A program made the translations under genes and the position numbers. DNA of 64,000 nucleotides from Acetobacterium paludosum (GTDB lineage: Bacteria > Bacillota > Clostridia > Eubacteriales > Eubacteriaceae), in contig NZ_RXYA01000010.1 in assembly GCF_008086595.1 (NCBI RefSeq), forward strand, positions 62,001-126,000, written 5' to 3'. Position 1 is the first letter of the stretch. Every line of letters starts with the position of its first letter. Below, piece by piece: positions 34,101 through 43,198 of the stretch. Below the pieces are notes generated by a model. That model worked only from the letters and a program-made list of their open reading frames with translations. It searched no databases and was not told where the DNA came from.

Positions 34101-34733
34101 TTAGTAACCTAAATTTTCGCCGACTAAAATAATTTTAATGCGGCCGGGAATATCACTGTGTCGGGTAACGACAATATCGCAACAAAGGCAATCTTCACTA
34201 TGGCAGTTGCCGCAGTGGCCGGTATCATAACATGGCGTTTTTCGGCTCAGGCGGATAGCATTAACCGGAGCGGCAACGTTCTGGGTTCGGAAAATGGCGG
34301 CATCTACATTGGCAACAATTTTATTAATCCCGGCAATGATAATGACCTGCTCAGGACCAAAGCAAAGCAAAGCCACGCGGTTGCCGATACCATCGATGTT
34401 TACGAGTTCGCCAGACATGGTAATGGCATTGGTCCCCATTATAAGCGTGTGGCTTAGAACCGCCTTTGCGAGAAAGTCTCTTTTTTCCGGATATGATTTG
34501 GCCAGACCGCGATCAAGGTAGGTGTAGTTACCGTTTTTTACCGCATCGAGTAAACCGATTTCTTTGATGGATTGGGAACCACCATGGGTAATGCTGGCGC
34601 CCTTTGGAATTAACGATAAAGCAAGTTCTAAAGCTTCATCGTGCGAGCTGCAGTAATAGCCTTCAAAATTCCGCTTTTCAAAATTTTTAATTAAAGATTT
34701 ACTGAGATTCAAATAATTTTCTTCTTTATAACC
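34101..34733 (-). CDS. LUD domain protein (LutC/DUF162-like)
   Basis: A 210-residue protein of the LUD domain family related to lactate utilisation protein LutC. It shows GYYCSSHDEALELALSLIPKGA, THGGSQSIKEIGLLDAV, and a C-terminal segment CYDTGHCGNCHSEDCLCC (about residues 170-187) rich in Cys, as in many clostridial members. The start is TTG 34733 behind GGAGG; the longer frame to 34778 would begin upstream of that site. It is next to pheA, not to the lct operon 6 kb away, so its role is uncertain; the cysteines could hold an Fe-S cluster or zinc. Confidence 0.75.
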   Translation of the reverse strand, partial: GYKEENYLNLSKSLIKNFEKRNFEGYYCSSHDEALELALSLIPKGASITHGGSQSIKEIGLLDAVKNGNYTYLDRGLAKSYPEKRDFLAKAVLSHTLIMGTNAITMSGELVNIDGIGNRVALLCFGPEQVIIIAGINKIVANVDAAIFRTQNVAAPVNAIRLSRKTPCYDTGHCGNCHSEDCLCCDIVVTRHSDIPGRIKIILVGENLGY

Positions 34734-34860
34734 CAAAATAATACCTCCAAGGAAAATGATAATCTTATTATAAACCAACAGCGTAAAAAAAACAAAAATA
34801 ATTATTGAATTAGGTTATAATAAAATAAAAATGATGAACAAAAGATAATTGGAGGTAAAA

Positions 34861-35544
34861 ATGCACAAATATAAAGGAATCGTTTTTGATTTAGATGGCA
34901 CATTAATTAATTCTCTGGAGGATCTTATTGATTCCTGCAATACCGTCATGGCGCAGCATGGATTTCCAACTTATGCTTATGAAGATGGCAAAAAATTAAT
35001 TGGCAGGGGTCTTAGAAATTTAACCCGTGATGCAATGCCTGAAAAATATCGCAGTGATGATGCCTTCGTCGATGAACTGACGGATCTGCTTCGGGCCGAA
35101 TACAGCGTTAACTATTTAAAAAAAACCAAACCCTACCCGGAGATCACAAAAGTACTGGATTATTTAAAAACAAATCGTATTCCCTATGGGGTTTGCACCA
35201 ACAAACCGGATTCAGAGGCAAAATCGCTGATCCAAATTTTGTTTAAGGAATATGATTTTGTTGACGTAGTGGGATTCACCAGTGATGATCTAAGAAAGCC
35301 AAACCCGACGACAACATTGGCATTAGCAAAAAAAATGGGCGTCAATCCAGAAGAATGTCTCTATGTGGGGGATTCGATGGTCGACTATGAAACTGGGACA
35401 AATGCGGGAATGCTGCCGGTGCTGTGCACCTGGGGGTTTGAGTCGCCTGAGGTGATTTCAAAGTTTGAAGATGCGTTTTGGATAGACAACCCCATGCGGA
35501 TTATTGAGGCATTGCGTGATGGCAAAGAAGTGTATTCTGTCTAA
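34861..35544 (+). CDS. HAD-family phosphatase, phosphoglycolate phosphatase-like
   Basis: A 227-residue haloacid dehalogenase hydrolase. Motif I is VFDLDGTLINS with catalytic Asp12/Asp14 (about), motif II is GVCTNK, motif III includes the Lys in DLRKPNP, and motif IV is YVGDSMVDYETG. The alpha-helical cap between residues 20 and 85 fits the Gph/PGP subfamily. Such enzymes remove phosphate from phosphoglycolate or similar small compounds; the substrate is not set by sequence. ATG 34861 follows GGAGGT. It is divergent from the LUD-pheA pair. Confidence 0.85.
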   Translation: MHKYKGIVFDLDGTLINSLEDLIDSCNTVMAQHGFPTYAYEDGKKLIGRGLRNLTRDAMPEKYRSDDAFVDELTDLLRAEYSVNYLKKTKPYPEITKVLDYLKTNRIPYGVCTNKPDSEAKSLIQILFKEYDFVDVVGFTSDDLRKPNPTTTLALAKKMGVNPEECLYVGDSMVDYETGTNAGMLPVLCTWGFESPEVISKFEDAFWIDNPMRIIEALRDGKEVYSV

Positions 35545-35684
35545 GCTAAAGTCTGATTTCAATCCGGGAAAACAGGCGAATGCGGTTTCACCGGATTGGT
35601 GATTTTTTTGAGATAAGATTAAGAGTTAGCAGGCGTGGAAATGTAAACGTCGAACAGAATGTAAATAGAAATATAAATTACATG

Positions 35685-35713
35685 TTGACAAAGATTCTAG
35701 GTATTGTTATAAT
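35685..35713 (+). promoter_or_regulatory. Consensus vegetative promoter of veg
   Basis: TTGACA (35685-35690) and TATAAT (35708-35713) are perfect hexamers with a 17-base spacer, 70 bases before the veg start codon. Confidence 0.88.
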
Positions 35714-35783
35714 AAAAAAGTTTTACTTTCCATTAAATATGTGCTATACTAAGGAAGAGAAAACCATAAGAGAGGTGAATTTC

Positions 35784-36062
35784 ATGCCAAAAGCAACCAT
35801 TATGGACATTAGACGCGAGGTGGAAAATTATCTTGGTCGACGAGTCAAACTTGAAGCACATAAGAGCAAGAAAAAACTTTACCAAAAAGAAGGGATTATT
35901 GAGGAAACTTATCCCAGTATTTTTACCGTAAGAGTTAAAGAGGATAAAAGAAAAGAGCAAAAGTTATCTTTTAGTTATTCCGATCTTTTAACTCAAAGCG
36001 TAAAAATAGTATTACTTGATGATGATGAAGCTGTAGCTGAAAAGAAACTATTAGTTTCATAA
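35784..36062 (+). CDS. veg: Veg family protein
   Basis: A 92-residue protein matching the small Veg family of Firmicutes: IRREVENYLGRRVKLEAHKS, then TYPSIFTVRV and SFSYSDLLTQSVKI. Veg is highly expressed from a strong promoter in Bacillus and affects biofilm formation. ATG 35784 follows AGAGAGGTG, behind a consensus promoter. An alternative longer frame reaching back to 35580 would run through the promoter and is rejected. Confidence 0.88.
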   Translation: MPKATIMDIRREVENYLGRRVKLEAHKSKKKLYQKEGIIEETYPSIFTVRVKEDKRKEQKLSFSYSDLLTQSVKIVLLDDDEAVAEKKLLVS

Positions 36063-36200
36063 TGACAACATAGAAAAGTTCCGCACAAAAAGGGAGGGCT
36101 GATGTTCTTCTTTTTTTGTTTTTTGAATTATTTCGAATTGATAGGATTTTCATCAAAGCGGTGATATAATAAAAAGAATTGGGAAGAATGGAGATGAAAA

Positions 36201-37433
36201 ATGGGAGATAAAAATTTAAATATAGAATCAGAAATAGGAAAATTAAAAAAAGTGTTGGTTCATCGACCGGGAAGAGAACTGGAACGGATTGTTCCGGATT
36301 CCTTAAAGGAATTATTGTTTGAGGATATCCCATGGCTGAAACGCATGCAGGAAGAGCATGATGCTTTTGCCGCGATATTAAAAAGGCGGGGAGCAGAAGT
36401 TTATTATGTTGAAGATTTATTAAAAGATATTCTCAAAAAAACATCCGTCCGAGAGAAACTAATCAATGAAGTGATCGACCAGAATCCATCATCCGGAAAT
36501 TATATTGATGGCTTTTTGAGTGAATATTTAATGTCCTTGAATAGTGAGGATTTGGGAGAGGCATTAATTGCCGGCGTTTTGCAAAAAGAACTGAATCATA
36601 TGGAACGGCATCGGGTGTTAACGGACTATTTAAAAGGGCCGGAACCGTATGCATTTTATTTAAATCCTTTGCCGAATCTTTATTTCATGCGAGATCCTGC
36701 CGTTACCATTCATGATGGACTGAGTATTTCGGCAATGGCTACCCGGACGAGAAAAAGGGAAAGTCGCTACATGTCGGCCATTTATGAAAATCATCCGCTG
36801 TTTGCAACCTGTGAAAATAAAAAATTTTATCAGGATACTAACTTTTTTTCTCTCGAAGGTGGGGATATCCTGGTTCTCAGTCCCAAAGTTGTTGCGGTGG
36901 GTTGCAGCGAGCGTACTGCTGTACAGGGAGTTGAAGAGCTGGCCAAAAACCTTTTTAATGCGGACTTGGGCATTGAAAAAGTACTGGCCGTAAAAATTCC
37001 CAATAATCGCGCCTTTATGCATTTAGATACTGTTTTCACGATGGTGGATTATGATAAATTTATTGTCTACCCTGGTATTCTAGAACAAATTGAAACCGTC
37101 GTGATGACGCCAGGCGGCAAAGACTATCTTCTTTATGAGTGGGCGGACAGCCTCAAAGACGCTCTTAAATCGGTTCTGGAGCTGCCGGCCATTAATCTGA
37201 TTGAAAGCGGTGGCGGCAACCCGGTTGCCGCCGCCCGAGAGCAATGGAATGACAGCACCAATACCCTGGCAATTGCCCCCGGTGTGATTGTCGCGTACGA
37301 ACGGAATGAACGTTCCAATGAGGTGCTCTGTGATAATGGCATTGAAGTCATTGGGATTGAAGCCTCAGAGCTGGTGCGTGGTCGCGGCGGCCCCCGATGC
37401 ATGACCATGCCCTTGTATCGAGATTCATTTTAG
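36201..37433 (+). CDS. arcA: Arginine deiminase
   Basis: A 410-residue enzyme that hydrolyses arginine to citrulline and ammonia. Motifs include VLVHRPGRELERI, NLYFMRDPA (Asp of the guanidinium site), SLEGGDILVLSPK, MHLDTVFTMVD and the catalytic-Cys segment GRGGPRCMTMPLYR (Cys about 401). The length is standard. It is followed by ornithine carbamoyltransferase after 94 bases, the next step of the arginine deiminase pathway, which ends in ATP formation. The carbamate kinase gene arcC is not in the window. Confidence 0.94.
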   Translation: MGDKNLNIESEIGKLKKVLVHRPGRELERIVPDSLKELLFEDIPWLKRMQEEHDAFAAILKRRGAEVYYVEDLLKDILKKTSVREKLINEVIDQNPSSGNYIDGFLSEYLMSLNSEDLGEALIAGVLQKELNHMERHRVLTDYLKGPEPYAFYLNPLPNLYFMRDPAVTIHDGLSISAMATRTRKRESRYMSAIYENHPLFATCENKKFYQDTNFFSLEGGDILVLSPKVVAVGCSERTAVQGVEELAKNLFNADLGIEKVLAVKIPNNRAFMHLDTVFTMVDYDKFIVYPGILEQIETVVMTPGGKDYLLYEWADSLKDALKSVLELPAINLIESGGGNPVAAAREQWNDSTNTLAIAPGVIVAYERNERSNEVLCDNGIEVIGIEASELVRGRGGPRCMTMPLYRDSF

Positions 37434-37527
37434 TCAGTCAATTTATGAAGAAGAATATTTTCCTTGTGAAATAGACTGAATATCAGTTAAAATATAGATA
37501 AAAGAAGTGATAAACGGAGGAAGCGCT

Positions 37528-38511
37528 ATGAATTTAAAAGGACGTCATCTTTTGACGCTAAAGGATTTTACCCCAGAGGAAATACAGTATCTAATTGATT
37601 ACGCGGCAGAGTTAAAAGCAAAGAAAAAAGCAGGTGAGGTGGGAAATCTTCTTAAAGGAAAAAATATTGTGCTTCTTTTTGAAAAAACATCAACACGAAC
37701 TCGTTGCGCTTTTGAAGTGGCAGCTTTTGATGAAGGGGCAAACATCACATTTTTAACGAATAGTCAAATGGGCAAGAAGGAATCCATTGAGGATACAGCA
37801 AAGGTGTTAGGCCGCTTTTATGATGGCATCGAATTCCGGGGTTTCCAGCAGGAAACCGTACAGATATTAGCGGACTGTTCCGGCGTACCGGTATGGAACG
37901 GACTGACGGATACCGACCATCCGACTCAAATATTAGCGGATATGCTGACTGTCCAGGAAAATTTTGGCGAGCTCAAAGGCCGTCGACTGGTGTTTGTTGG
38001 AGATGCCAGAAATAATATGGGCAACTCATTGATGATCGGATGCGCAAAATTGGGAATGCATTTTGTGGCAGTGGCACCGGAAGTCCTTTTCCCGGAACAA
38101 GGCTTGGTGGAAGAAATGAGAACCTTGTGCAAAACCACCGGAGGATCGATTACCCTGAGTACGGATATTAAAGCCGGTGTGAAGGGGGCGGATGTGATCT
38201 ATACCGATGTTTGGGTTTCGATGGGTGAAGAGGCTCAAATGGCGGAACGGATTAAATTATTGTCGCCATATCAGGTCAATATGGAAATGATTAAGGCAAC
38301 AGAAAATGATAAGGTAATCTTCCTTCATTGTCTGCCGGCCTTTCACGATTTAGAAACCACGGTTTCGCAAGAAGTCAAAGAGAAATTTGGATTAAGTGAA
38401 ATGGAAGTGACGGATGAAGTCTTCAGAAGCAGGCACTCGGTTGTCTTCGATGAAGCGGAGAATCGGATGCATACGATCAAGGCGGTAATGTGTGCCTCTC
38501 TGGTTGGCTAA
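37528..38511 (+). CDS. argF: Ornithine carbamoyltransferase
   Basis: A 327-residue transcarbamylase. It has the carbamoyl-phosphate site [15 protein letters not shown] (about residues 49-63), [12 protein letters not shown], and the ornithine site [10 protein letters not shown] (about 263-272). Next to arcA it may run in the catabolic direction (citrulline to ornithine and carbamoyl phosphate), in which case arcB is the appropriate name; the sequence does not decide between the two. ATG 37528 follows CGGAGG; the frame upstream has no site. Confidence 0.92.
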   Translation: MNLKGRHLLTLKDFTPEEIQYLIDYAAELKAKKKAGEVGNLLKGKNIVLLFEKTSTRTRCAFEVAAFDEGANITFLTNSQMGKKESIEDTAKVLGRFYDGIEFRGFQQETVQILADCSGVPVWNGLTDTDHPTQILADMLTVQENFGELKGRRLVFVGDARNNMGNSLMIGCAKLGMHFVAVAPEVLFPEQGLVEEMRTLCKTTGGSITLSTDIKAGVKGADVIYTDVWVSMGEEAQMAERIKLLSPYQVNMEMIKATENDKVIFLHCLPAFHDLETTVSQEVKEKFGLSEMEVTDEVFRSRHSVVFDEAENRMHTIKAVMCASLVG

Positions 38512-38559
38512 ACTATCCCTCTGTATTCACTAGAATCATCGCCAGGAGATTAAGAAATT

Positions 38560-40050
38560 ATGGAAATTAAAAATATTAGGAAGTTGCAAAACGGTTCAGA
38601 CGTACGGGGCATTGCGATTGCTGGAGTTCCTGGGGAAACCGTTAATTTCACCCAGGAAATGGTCATGAAAATCGCCTTTTCCTTTGCCATCTGGCTAGAG
38701 AATAAGTTGGCAAAAAAAGCGCCGCTAAGTATTGCCGTGGGGCGGGATAGCCGCATTTCCGGGCCGCACTTTGCCCAGGCCGTGGCGCTGGGATTGGTGA
38801 GCAAGGGAAACAAGGTCTATCAATGCGGCATTGCCACCACCCCGGCAATGTTTATGACCACGGTAGATCCGGTCCTGAATACGGACGGTGCGATGATGGT
38901 AACGGCCAGCCATCTGCCTTACAATCGGAATGGACTTAAGTTTTTCACCAAAGAGGGCGGCTTGAATAAAGAAGATATTGCCGAAATTCTGGAACTGGCG
39001 GAAACAGTCGAAACATCGTTTACTCTTGGGGGGCAGGCCGTCGACTACGATTTTATCCCCTCTTATGCAAAAAATATTGTAGAATTGATCCGTGAAAAAA
39101 CAAAGCATGAGCAGCCGTTAGCCGGAACCCATATCGTTGTAGATGCCGGTAACGGGGCCGGTGGATTTTTTACCGAACAGGTTCTGCAACCATTAGGGGC
39201 CGATACCAAGGGAAGTCTCTATCTTGATCCGGATGGAAATTTTCCCAATCATGTTCCGAATCCGGAAGATCCACAAGCCATTGAACACGTCACCAAAGCG
39301 GTTTTGGATAATCAGGCGGATATGGGGATTATTTTTGATACCGATGTGGATCGGGCCGCGATTATTGATGAAAAGGGAAATGCCATTAATCGGAATGGAT
39401 TTATTGCCTTTATTGCAAGCCTGTTGTTGAAGGATTATCCGGGATCAACAATTGTGACCGATTCCATTACTTCGACCGGGTTAACCGAGTATATCCAAAA
39501 TTTAGGGGGGAAACATCACCGCTTTAAACGAGGTTATAAAAATGTCATTAACGAAGCTATTCGTTTAAATGAAGCCGGAGTTGAAACACATTTAGCAATG
39601 GAAACCAGCGGACACGGAGCCATCAAAGAAAATTATTTTCTGGATGACGGTGCGCATCTTGTTACCCTGGCACTCATAAAGTTTGCCGAACTTCATCAGT
39701 CCGGCAAACCGATTAGTTCTTTTTTAAAGGGCATGAAGGAACCGCAAGAAGCAAAAGAAATTCGTTTTAAGATCGCAGATGAAGATTTTAAGGCATATGG
39801 TGAAAAGGTGTTAGAAGAATTTAAAATCTTTGCAGCAAGTCAGCCGGGCTGGACGTTGGTCGAACCTAATTATGAAGGGGTCCGGGTAAGCTGTGATGAA
39901 ACGGCTGGAAATGGCTGGTGTTTACTCAGAATGTCCCTTCATGATCCCATTATGCCACTAAATATTGAATCCGACGCGGTTGGCGGATGCGACGTTATCC
40001 AAACAACGTTGATGGCGTATTTAGATCAATTCGAGGCTTTGAAACAATAG
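38560..40050 (+). CDS. Phosphomannomutase/phosphoglucomutase family enzyme
   Basis: A 496-residue alpha-D-phosphohexomutase. AVGRDSRISGPH binds phosphate, TASHLPYNRNGLKFF (about residues 110-124) contains the phosphoserine, DTDVDRAA (about 265-272) binds Mg2+, and METSGHGAIKENYF (about 347-360) is the sugar-binding loop. The active-site segment reads TASHLPYN rather than the usual TASHNP, seen in some members. It isomerises hexose 1- and 6-phosphates for polysaccharide or wall synthesis. It is the last gene before a bidirectional terminator. Confidence 0.85.
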   Translation: MEIKNIRKLQNGSDVRGIAIAGVPGETVNFTQEMVMKIAFSFAIWLENKLAKKAPLSIAVGRDSRISGPHFAQAVALGLVSKGNKVYQCGIATTPAMFMTTVDPVLNTDGAMMVTASHLPYNRNGLKFFTKEGGLNKEDIAEILELAETVETSFTLGGQAVDYDFIPSYAKNIVELIREKTKHEQPLAGTHIVVDAGNGAGGFFTEQVLQPLGADTKGSLYLDPDGNFPNHVPNPEDPQAIEHVTKAVLDNQADMGIIFDTDVDRAAIIDEKGNAINRNGFIAFIASLLLKDYPGSTIVTDSITSTGLTEYIQNLGGKHHRFKRGYKNVINEAIRLNEAGVETHLAMETSGHGAIKENYFLDDGAHLVTLALIKFAELHQSGKPISSFLKGMKEPQEAKEIRFKIADEDFKAYGEKVLEEFKIFAASQPGWTLVEPNYEGVRVSCDETAGNGWCLLRMSLHDPIMPLNIESDAVGGCDVIQTTLMAYLDQFEALKQ

Positions 40051-40103
40051 CAATGACCATTGAAGTTAGATATAGTAAGATAAAGTAAGATATAGTCAGC
40101 AAA

Positions 40104-40143
40104 AACCGCAACAGGGGTAAAAGTCCTGTTGCGGTTTTTTTTT
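40104..40143. terminator. Bidirectional terminator between phosphomutase and lctA
   Basis: AACCGCAACAGG and CCTGTTGCGGTT form a 12-bp stem with T-runs on both sides, as expected between convergent genes. Just before it, GATATAGTAAGATAAAGTAA-type short direct repeats occur at 40070-40095. Confidence 0.9.
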
Positions 40144-40150
40144 GCGCCGA

Positions 40151-40858
40151 TTAATCATCAGGCTCCAGCTGGGAAACAAAGTCATCAATTAAATCCATAT
40201 GTTGGGACATGGCCATCGCGGCTTTAAGGGGATCATGGTTTTGAAAAGCCTGGAGAATAATGTGATGCTGCTGATCGATGAGCGGGCCCCTGTGGGGATC
40301 GTCAAGTATGGCGATGCGGATATCCTTGATCAGGGCTTCAATCAGAGAAGCGGATGACAAAAGGACATTTTTAATCATGATATTTTCAGAAGCGATGGCA
40401 ATTTCATAATGGAAACGTTTGTCCAATTCAGCCCGAATGGATTCATCGGTTTCGGTTTCAATCGCCCGACAAATTTTTTCAATCTTTTCATAGCGCTCAG
40501 GGGTCATATGTTTGGCAGCCAGTTTAGCAGATTCGGTTTCAAGGGCGCGACGGAGTTCTTGAATCTGACTGATTTTTGCTTTGCTTAGCCAGAACATAAT
40601 GGTTAAGGGCTGGGTTAGGGTATCTTCATAATCGACGGCAATAAAGTTGCCTTCGCCCTGCTGGCATCGCACCAACCCAATCATTTCCAGGGCTCGGACG
40701 GCTTCCCGGATGGTTGCTCTGGAAACGCCTAATTGTTCTGCCCATTGCCGCTCAGAAGGAAGACGGTCACCGCTTTTTAAATTTCCCTCGATAATATTAT
40801 CTTTGATTTGCTCGAGGATTTGCAAATATATTTTTTTTTGTTCGATTTCTTTAAACAT
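40151..40858 (-). CDS. lctA: GntR/FadR-family regulator of lactate genes
   Basis: A 235-residue regulator. Residues 1-75 are a GntR winged helix (SGDRLPSERQWAEQLGVSRA, then TIREAVRALEMIGLV); the remainder is an FCD domain with ELRRALETESAKLAA and metal-ligand-type His in HMDLIDDF. It resembles LldR/PdhR lactate regulators. It is divergent from lctB, and the GGTCnGACC-type palindrome in that promoter fits this family's operator. Lactate-responsive repression is inferred. It is read from a region containing the direct repeat ATGATAGCAG (40896 and 40917). Confidence 0.88.
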   Translation of the reverse strand: MFKEIEQKKIYLQILEQIKDNIIEGNLKSGDRLPSERQWAEQLGVSRATIREAVRALEMIGLVRCQQGEGNFIAVDYEDTLTQPLTIMFWLSKAKISQIQELRRALETESAKLAAKHMTPERYEKIEKICRAIETETDESIRAELDKRFHYEIAIASENIMIKNVLLSSASLIEALIKDIRIAILDDPHRGPLIDQQHHIILQAFQNHDPLKAAMAMSQHMDLIDDFVSQLEPDD

Positions 40859-41034
40859 ATATACACGTCATTTCATTTTATTTGCTCATATCATCATGAT
40901 AGCAGCTTGTTGAATTATGATAGCAGAGAGAAAATTGTTATAGATTTCAATGCTTGTTTTAATTGTAGCACAGAGATTTTTAAATGCAAAATCATAAAAA
41001 TATAAAAAAAATAATGAAAACGTTATTTTAATAC

Positions 41035-41063
41035 TTGACAAGAATTTACGAAAAGAATATAAT
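41035..41063 (+). promoter_or_regulatory. Consensus promoter of the lct operon
   Basis: TTGACA (41035-41040) and TATAAT (41058-41063) with a 17-base spacer lie 86 bases before lctB. Confidence 0.88.
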
Positions 41064-41072
41064 GGCAACAGG

Positions 41073-41095
41073 TTGGTGGTCAGACCACTGACCAA
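41073..41095 (+). promoter_or_regulatory. Palindromic operator overlapping the lct transcription start
   Basis: TGGTCAGACCA (41077-41087) is a perfect 11-base palindrome inside a wider TTGGTGGTCAGACCACTGAC region, just after the -10. This matches the GGTC-n-GACC type site of FadR/LldR-family regulators, so LctA probably represses here. Confidence 0.75.
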
Positions 41096-41149
41096 TAGCA
41101 AAATTTTATCAAAGAGATTTTATCAGAGTGATTTTAATGGAGGGTAAGA

Positions 41150-41944
41150 ATGAAAATACTGGTTTGTATTAAACAGGTCCCTGGAACATCCAATGTGGAA
41201 GTTGATCCAGTGACTGGTGTCCTGATTCGTGATGGGGTTGAATCAAAAATGAACCCTTATGATTTGTATGCTTTAGAAACCGCATTCCGGCTGAAAGAAC
41301 AATTAGGCGGGACCATTACCACCTTGACGATGGGGCCGATGCAGAGTAAAGAAGTATTATTAGAGTCTTTTTATATGGGTGCAGATGAAGGCTGTTTATT
41401 ATCAGACCGGAAATTTGGCGGCGCGGATGTGGTTGCAACAAGCTACACACTCGCCCAGGGAGTTAAAAGACTTGGTGATTTTGATCTCATCGTTTGTGGA
41501 AAGCAAACCACCGATGGTGATACCGCTCAGGTCGGACCAGAAATGGCCGAGTTTTTAGGAATCCCGCATATTACAAATGTCATTAAGATTTTATTGGCAG
41601 ATGAAAAAGGCTTGACTTTACAGATGAACATGGATGATTCGATTGAAATCCAACGGATTCCATACCCCTGTCTGATTACCGTGGACAAGGATATTTACAC
41701 ACCACGCTTACCCTCGTACAAGCGGAAAATGGCAATTACAGAAAACCCGGAAATAAAAATTCTGACGTTAAAAGATATGTATGACACCGATGAAAAAAAA
41801 TATGGATTAAGCGGATCAGCCACTCAGGTTGAACGTATTTTTCCGCCGGAAAGCAATGTTGAAAAAACGAGCTTTGCCGGAGATGGCAAAACCCTGGCGA
41901 AAACCTTATTTGGAATTTTGTCAGAGAAAAAATATTTAGGCTAG
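41150..41944 (+). CDS. lctB: Electron-transfer flavoprotein beta subunit (lactate dehydrogenase complex)
   Basis: A 264-residue EtfB. It starts with [19 protein letters not shown] and has [22 protein letters not shown] plus the FAD-site region [23 protein letters not shown] (about 118-140). Bifurcating EtfB proteins bind the FAD that splits electrons between NAD and ferredoxin partners. With LctC and LctD it forms the complex that couples lactate oxidation by NAD+ to oxidation of reduced ferredoxin. ATG 41150 follows GGAGGG. Confidence 0.93.
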   Translation: MKILVCIKQVPGTSNVEVDPVTGVLIRDGVESKMNPYDLYALETAFRLKEQLGGTITTLTMGPMQSKEVLLESFYMGADEGCLLSDRKFGGADVVATSYTLAQGVKRLGDFDLIVCGKQTTDGDTAQVGPEMAEFLGIPHITNVIKILLADEKGLTLQMNMDDSIEIQRIPYPCLITVDKDIYTPRLPSYKRKMAITENPEIKILTLKDMYDTDEKKYGLSGSATQVERIFPPESNVEKTSFAGDGKTLAKTLFGILSEKKYLG

Positions 41945-41958
41945 AAAGGAAAAAAATC

Positions 41959-43197
41959 ATGGCAGGAATAAAAATAATTAATGAAAATGCAGGTCGAGAG
42001 ATCTATGAAGCACTGGCAGAGATTTGTCCTTTCGGAGCCTTCAGTTATGAAAATGATAAGCTTGAAGTGACGGCCGCCTGTAAGATGTGCAAAATGTGTT
42101 TAAAAAAAGGACCGGAAGGCATTCTCATTCTTGAAGAGGACGAGAAAGTCGCCATTGACAAGGATTTATACCGGGGAATTACGGTCTATGTGGATCATAT
42201 CGAAGGAAAGATTCACCCCGTCACATTTGAACTGATTGGAAAAGCCCGAGAACTTGCAAAGGTTACTAATCATCCGGTTTATGCTTTGTTAATGGGAACC
42301 AATATTAAGAAGCCGGCAGAGGAACTTTTGAATTACGGCGTCGATAAGGTTTTTGTGTATGACGAACCGGAATTAAAGCATTTTGTGATTGAACCCTATG
42401 CCAACGCATTTGAAGATTTTATTGAAAAAATAAAACCATCTTCCATCTTGGTTGGCGCAACCAATGTCGGCCGTTCGCTGGCTCCGCGAGTGGCAGCCCG
42501 CTACCGCACCGGTCTGACCGCTGATTGCACGATTTTAGAAATGAAAGAAAATACCGATTTGGTACAGATCCGTCCGGCTTTTGGCGGAAATATTATGGCC
42601 CAAATTGTTACCGAAAATAATCGTCCCCAGTTTTGCACCGTTCGCTATAAAGTGTTTAACGCGCCTGAATTTGTGAAAGATCCTTGGGGAACCATTGAAA
42701 TGATGGAAATCGAAAAAGAAAAACTGATTTCATCCATTGAAGTCCTGGAAGTGATTAAAAAAGAAAAAGGACTGGATATTTCTGAGGCGGATACCATTGT
42801 GGCGGTCGGCCGAGGGGTAAAAAGCGAAAAAGATTTAGATATGATTAATGAATTTGCCGAAAAAATTGGCGCTGTCGTGGCCTGTACCCGGCCCGGAATT
42901 GAAGCCGGCTGGTTCGACGCAAAGCTGCAAATTGGGCTTAGCGGCCGAACGGTAAAACCAAAGTTGATTATTGCCCTTGGTATTTCCGGCGCGGTACAGT
43001 TTGCCGCCGGGATGCAAAATTCCGAATACATTATTGCCATTAACAATGATCCCAAGGCACCCATTTTTAATGTTGCCCACTGTGGGATGGTTGGTGATCT
43101 GTATGAGATACTGCCGGAATTGTTGAAAATGATCGAAGCGTCGGAAACAATAACAGAGCAGGAAATAACCGAGCCTGAAGAAAGGATGGCAGTATAA
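41959..43197 (+). CDS. lctC: Electron-transfer flavoprotein alpha subunit with N-terminal Fe-S domain
   Basis: A 412-residue EtfA. The N-terminal ~65 residues are a ferredoxin-like extension with ICPFGAF and [11 protein letters not shown], four Cys for one [4Fe-4S] cluster. The main EtfA fold follows, with [25 protein letters not shown] (about 170-195) and the FAD motif [33 protein letters not shown]. The Fe-S extension is known from bifurcating lactate dehydrogenase complexes. It ends one base before lctD. Confidence 0.93.
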   Translation: MAGIKIINENAGREIYEALAEICPFGAFSYENDKLEVTAACKMCKMCLKKGPEGILILEEDEKVAIDKDLYRGITVYVDHIEGKIHPVTFELIGKARELAKVTNHPVYALLMGTNIKKPAEELLNYGVDKVFVYDEPELKHFVIEPYANAFEDFIEKIKPSSILVGATNVGRSLAPRVAARYRTGLTADCTILEMKENTDLVQIRPAFGGNIMAQIVTENNRPQFCTVRYKVFNAPEFVKDPWGTIEMMEIEKEKLISSIEVLEVIKKEKGLDISEADTIVAVGRGVKSEKDLDMINEFAEKIGAVVACTRPGIEAGWFDAKLQIGLSGRTVKPKLIIALGISGAVQFAAGMQNSEYIIAINNDPKAPIFNVAHCGMVGDLYEILPELLKMIEASETITEQEITEPEERMAV

Positions 43198-43198
43198 G

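Noticed and set aside
34101-34733. LutC of a lactate utilisation LutABC system
   Set aside because: No LutA or LutB is nearby and the gene is coupled to pheA; only the LUD domain is supported.
35580-35783. N-terminal extension of Veg
   Set aside because: The region holds a perfect -35/-10 promoter, and Veg proteins start at the ATG chosen.
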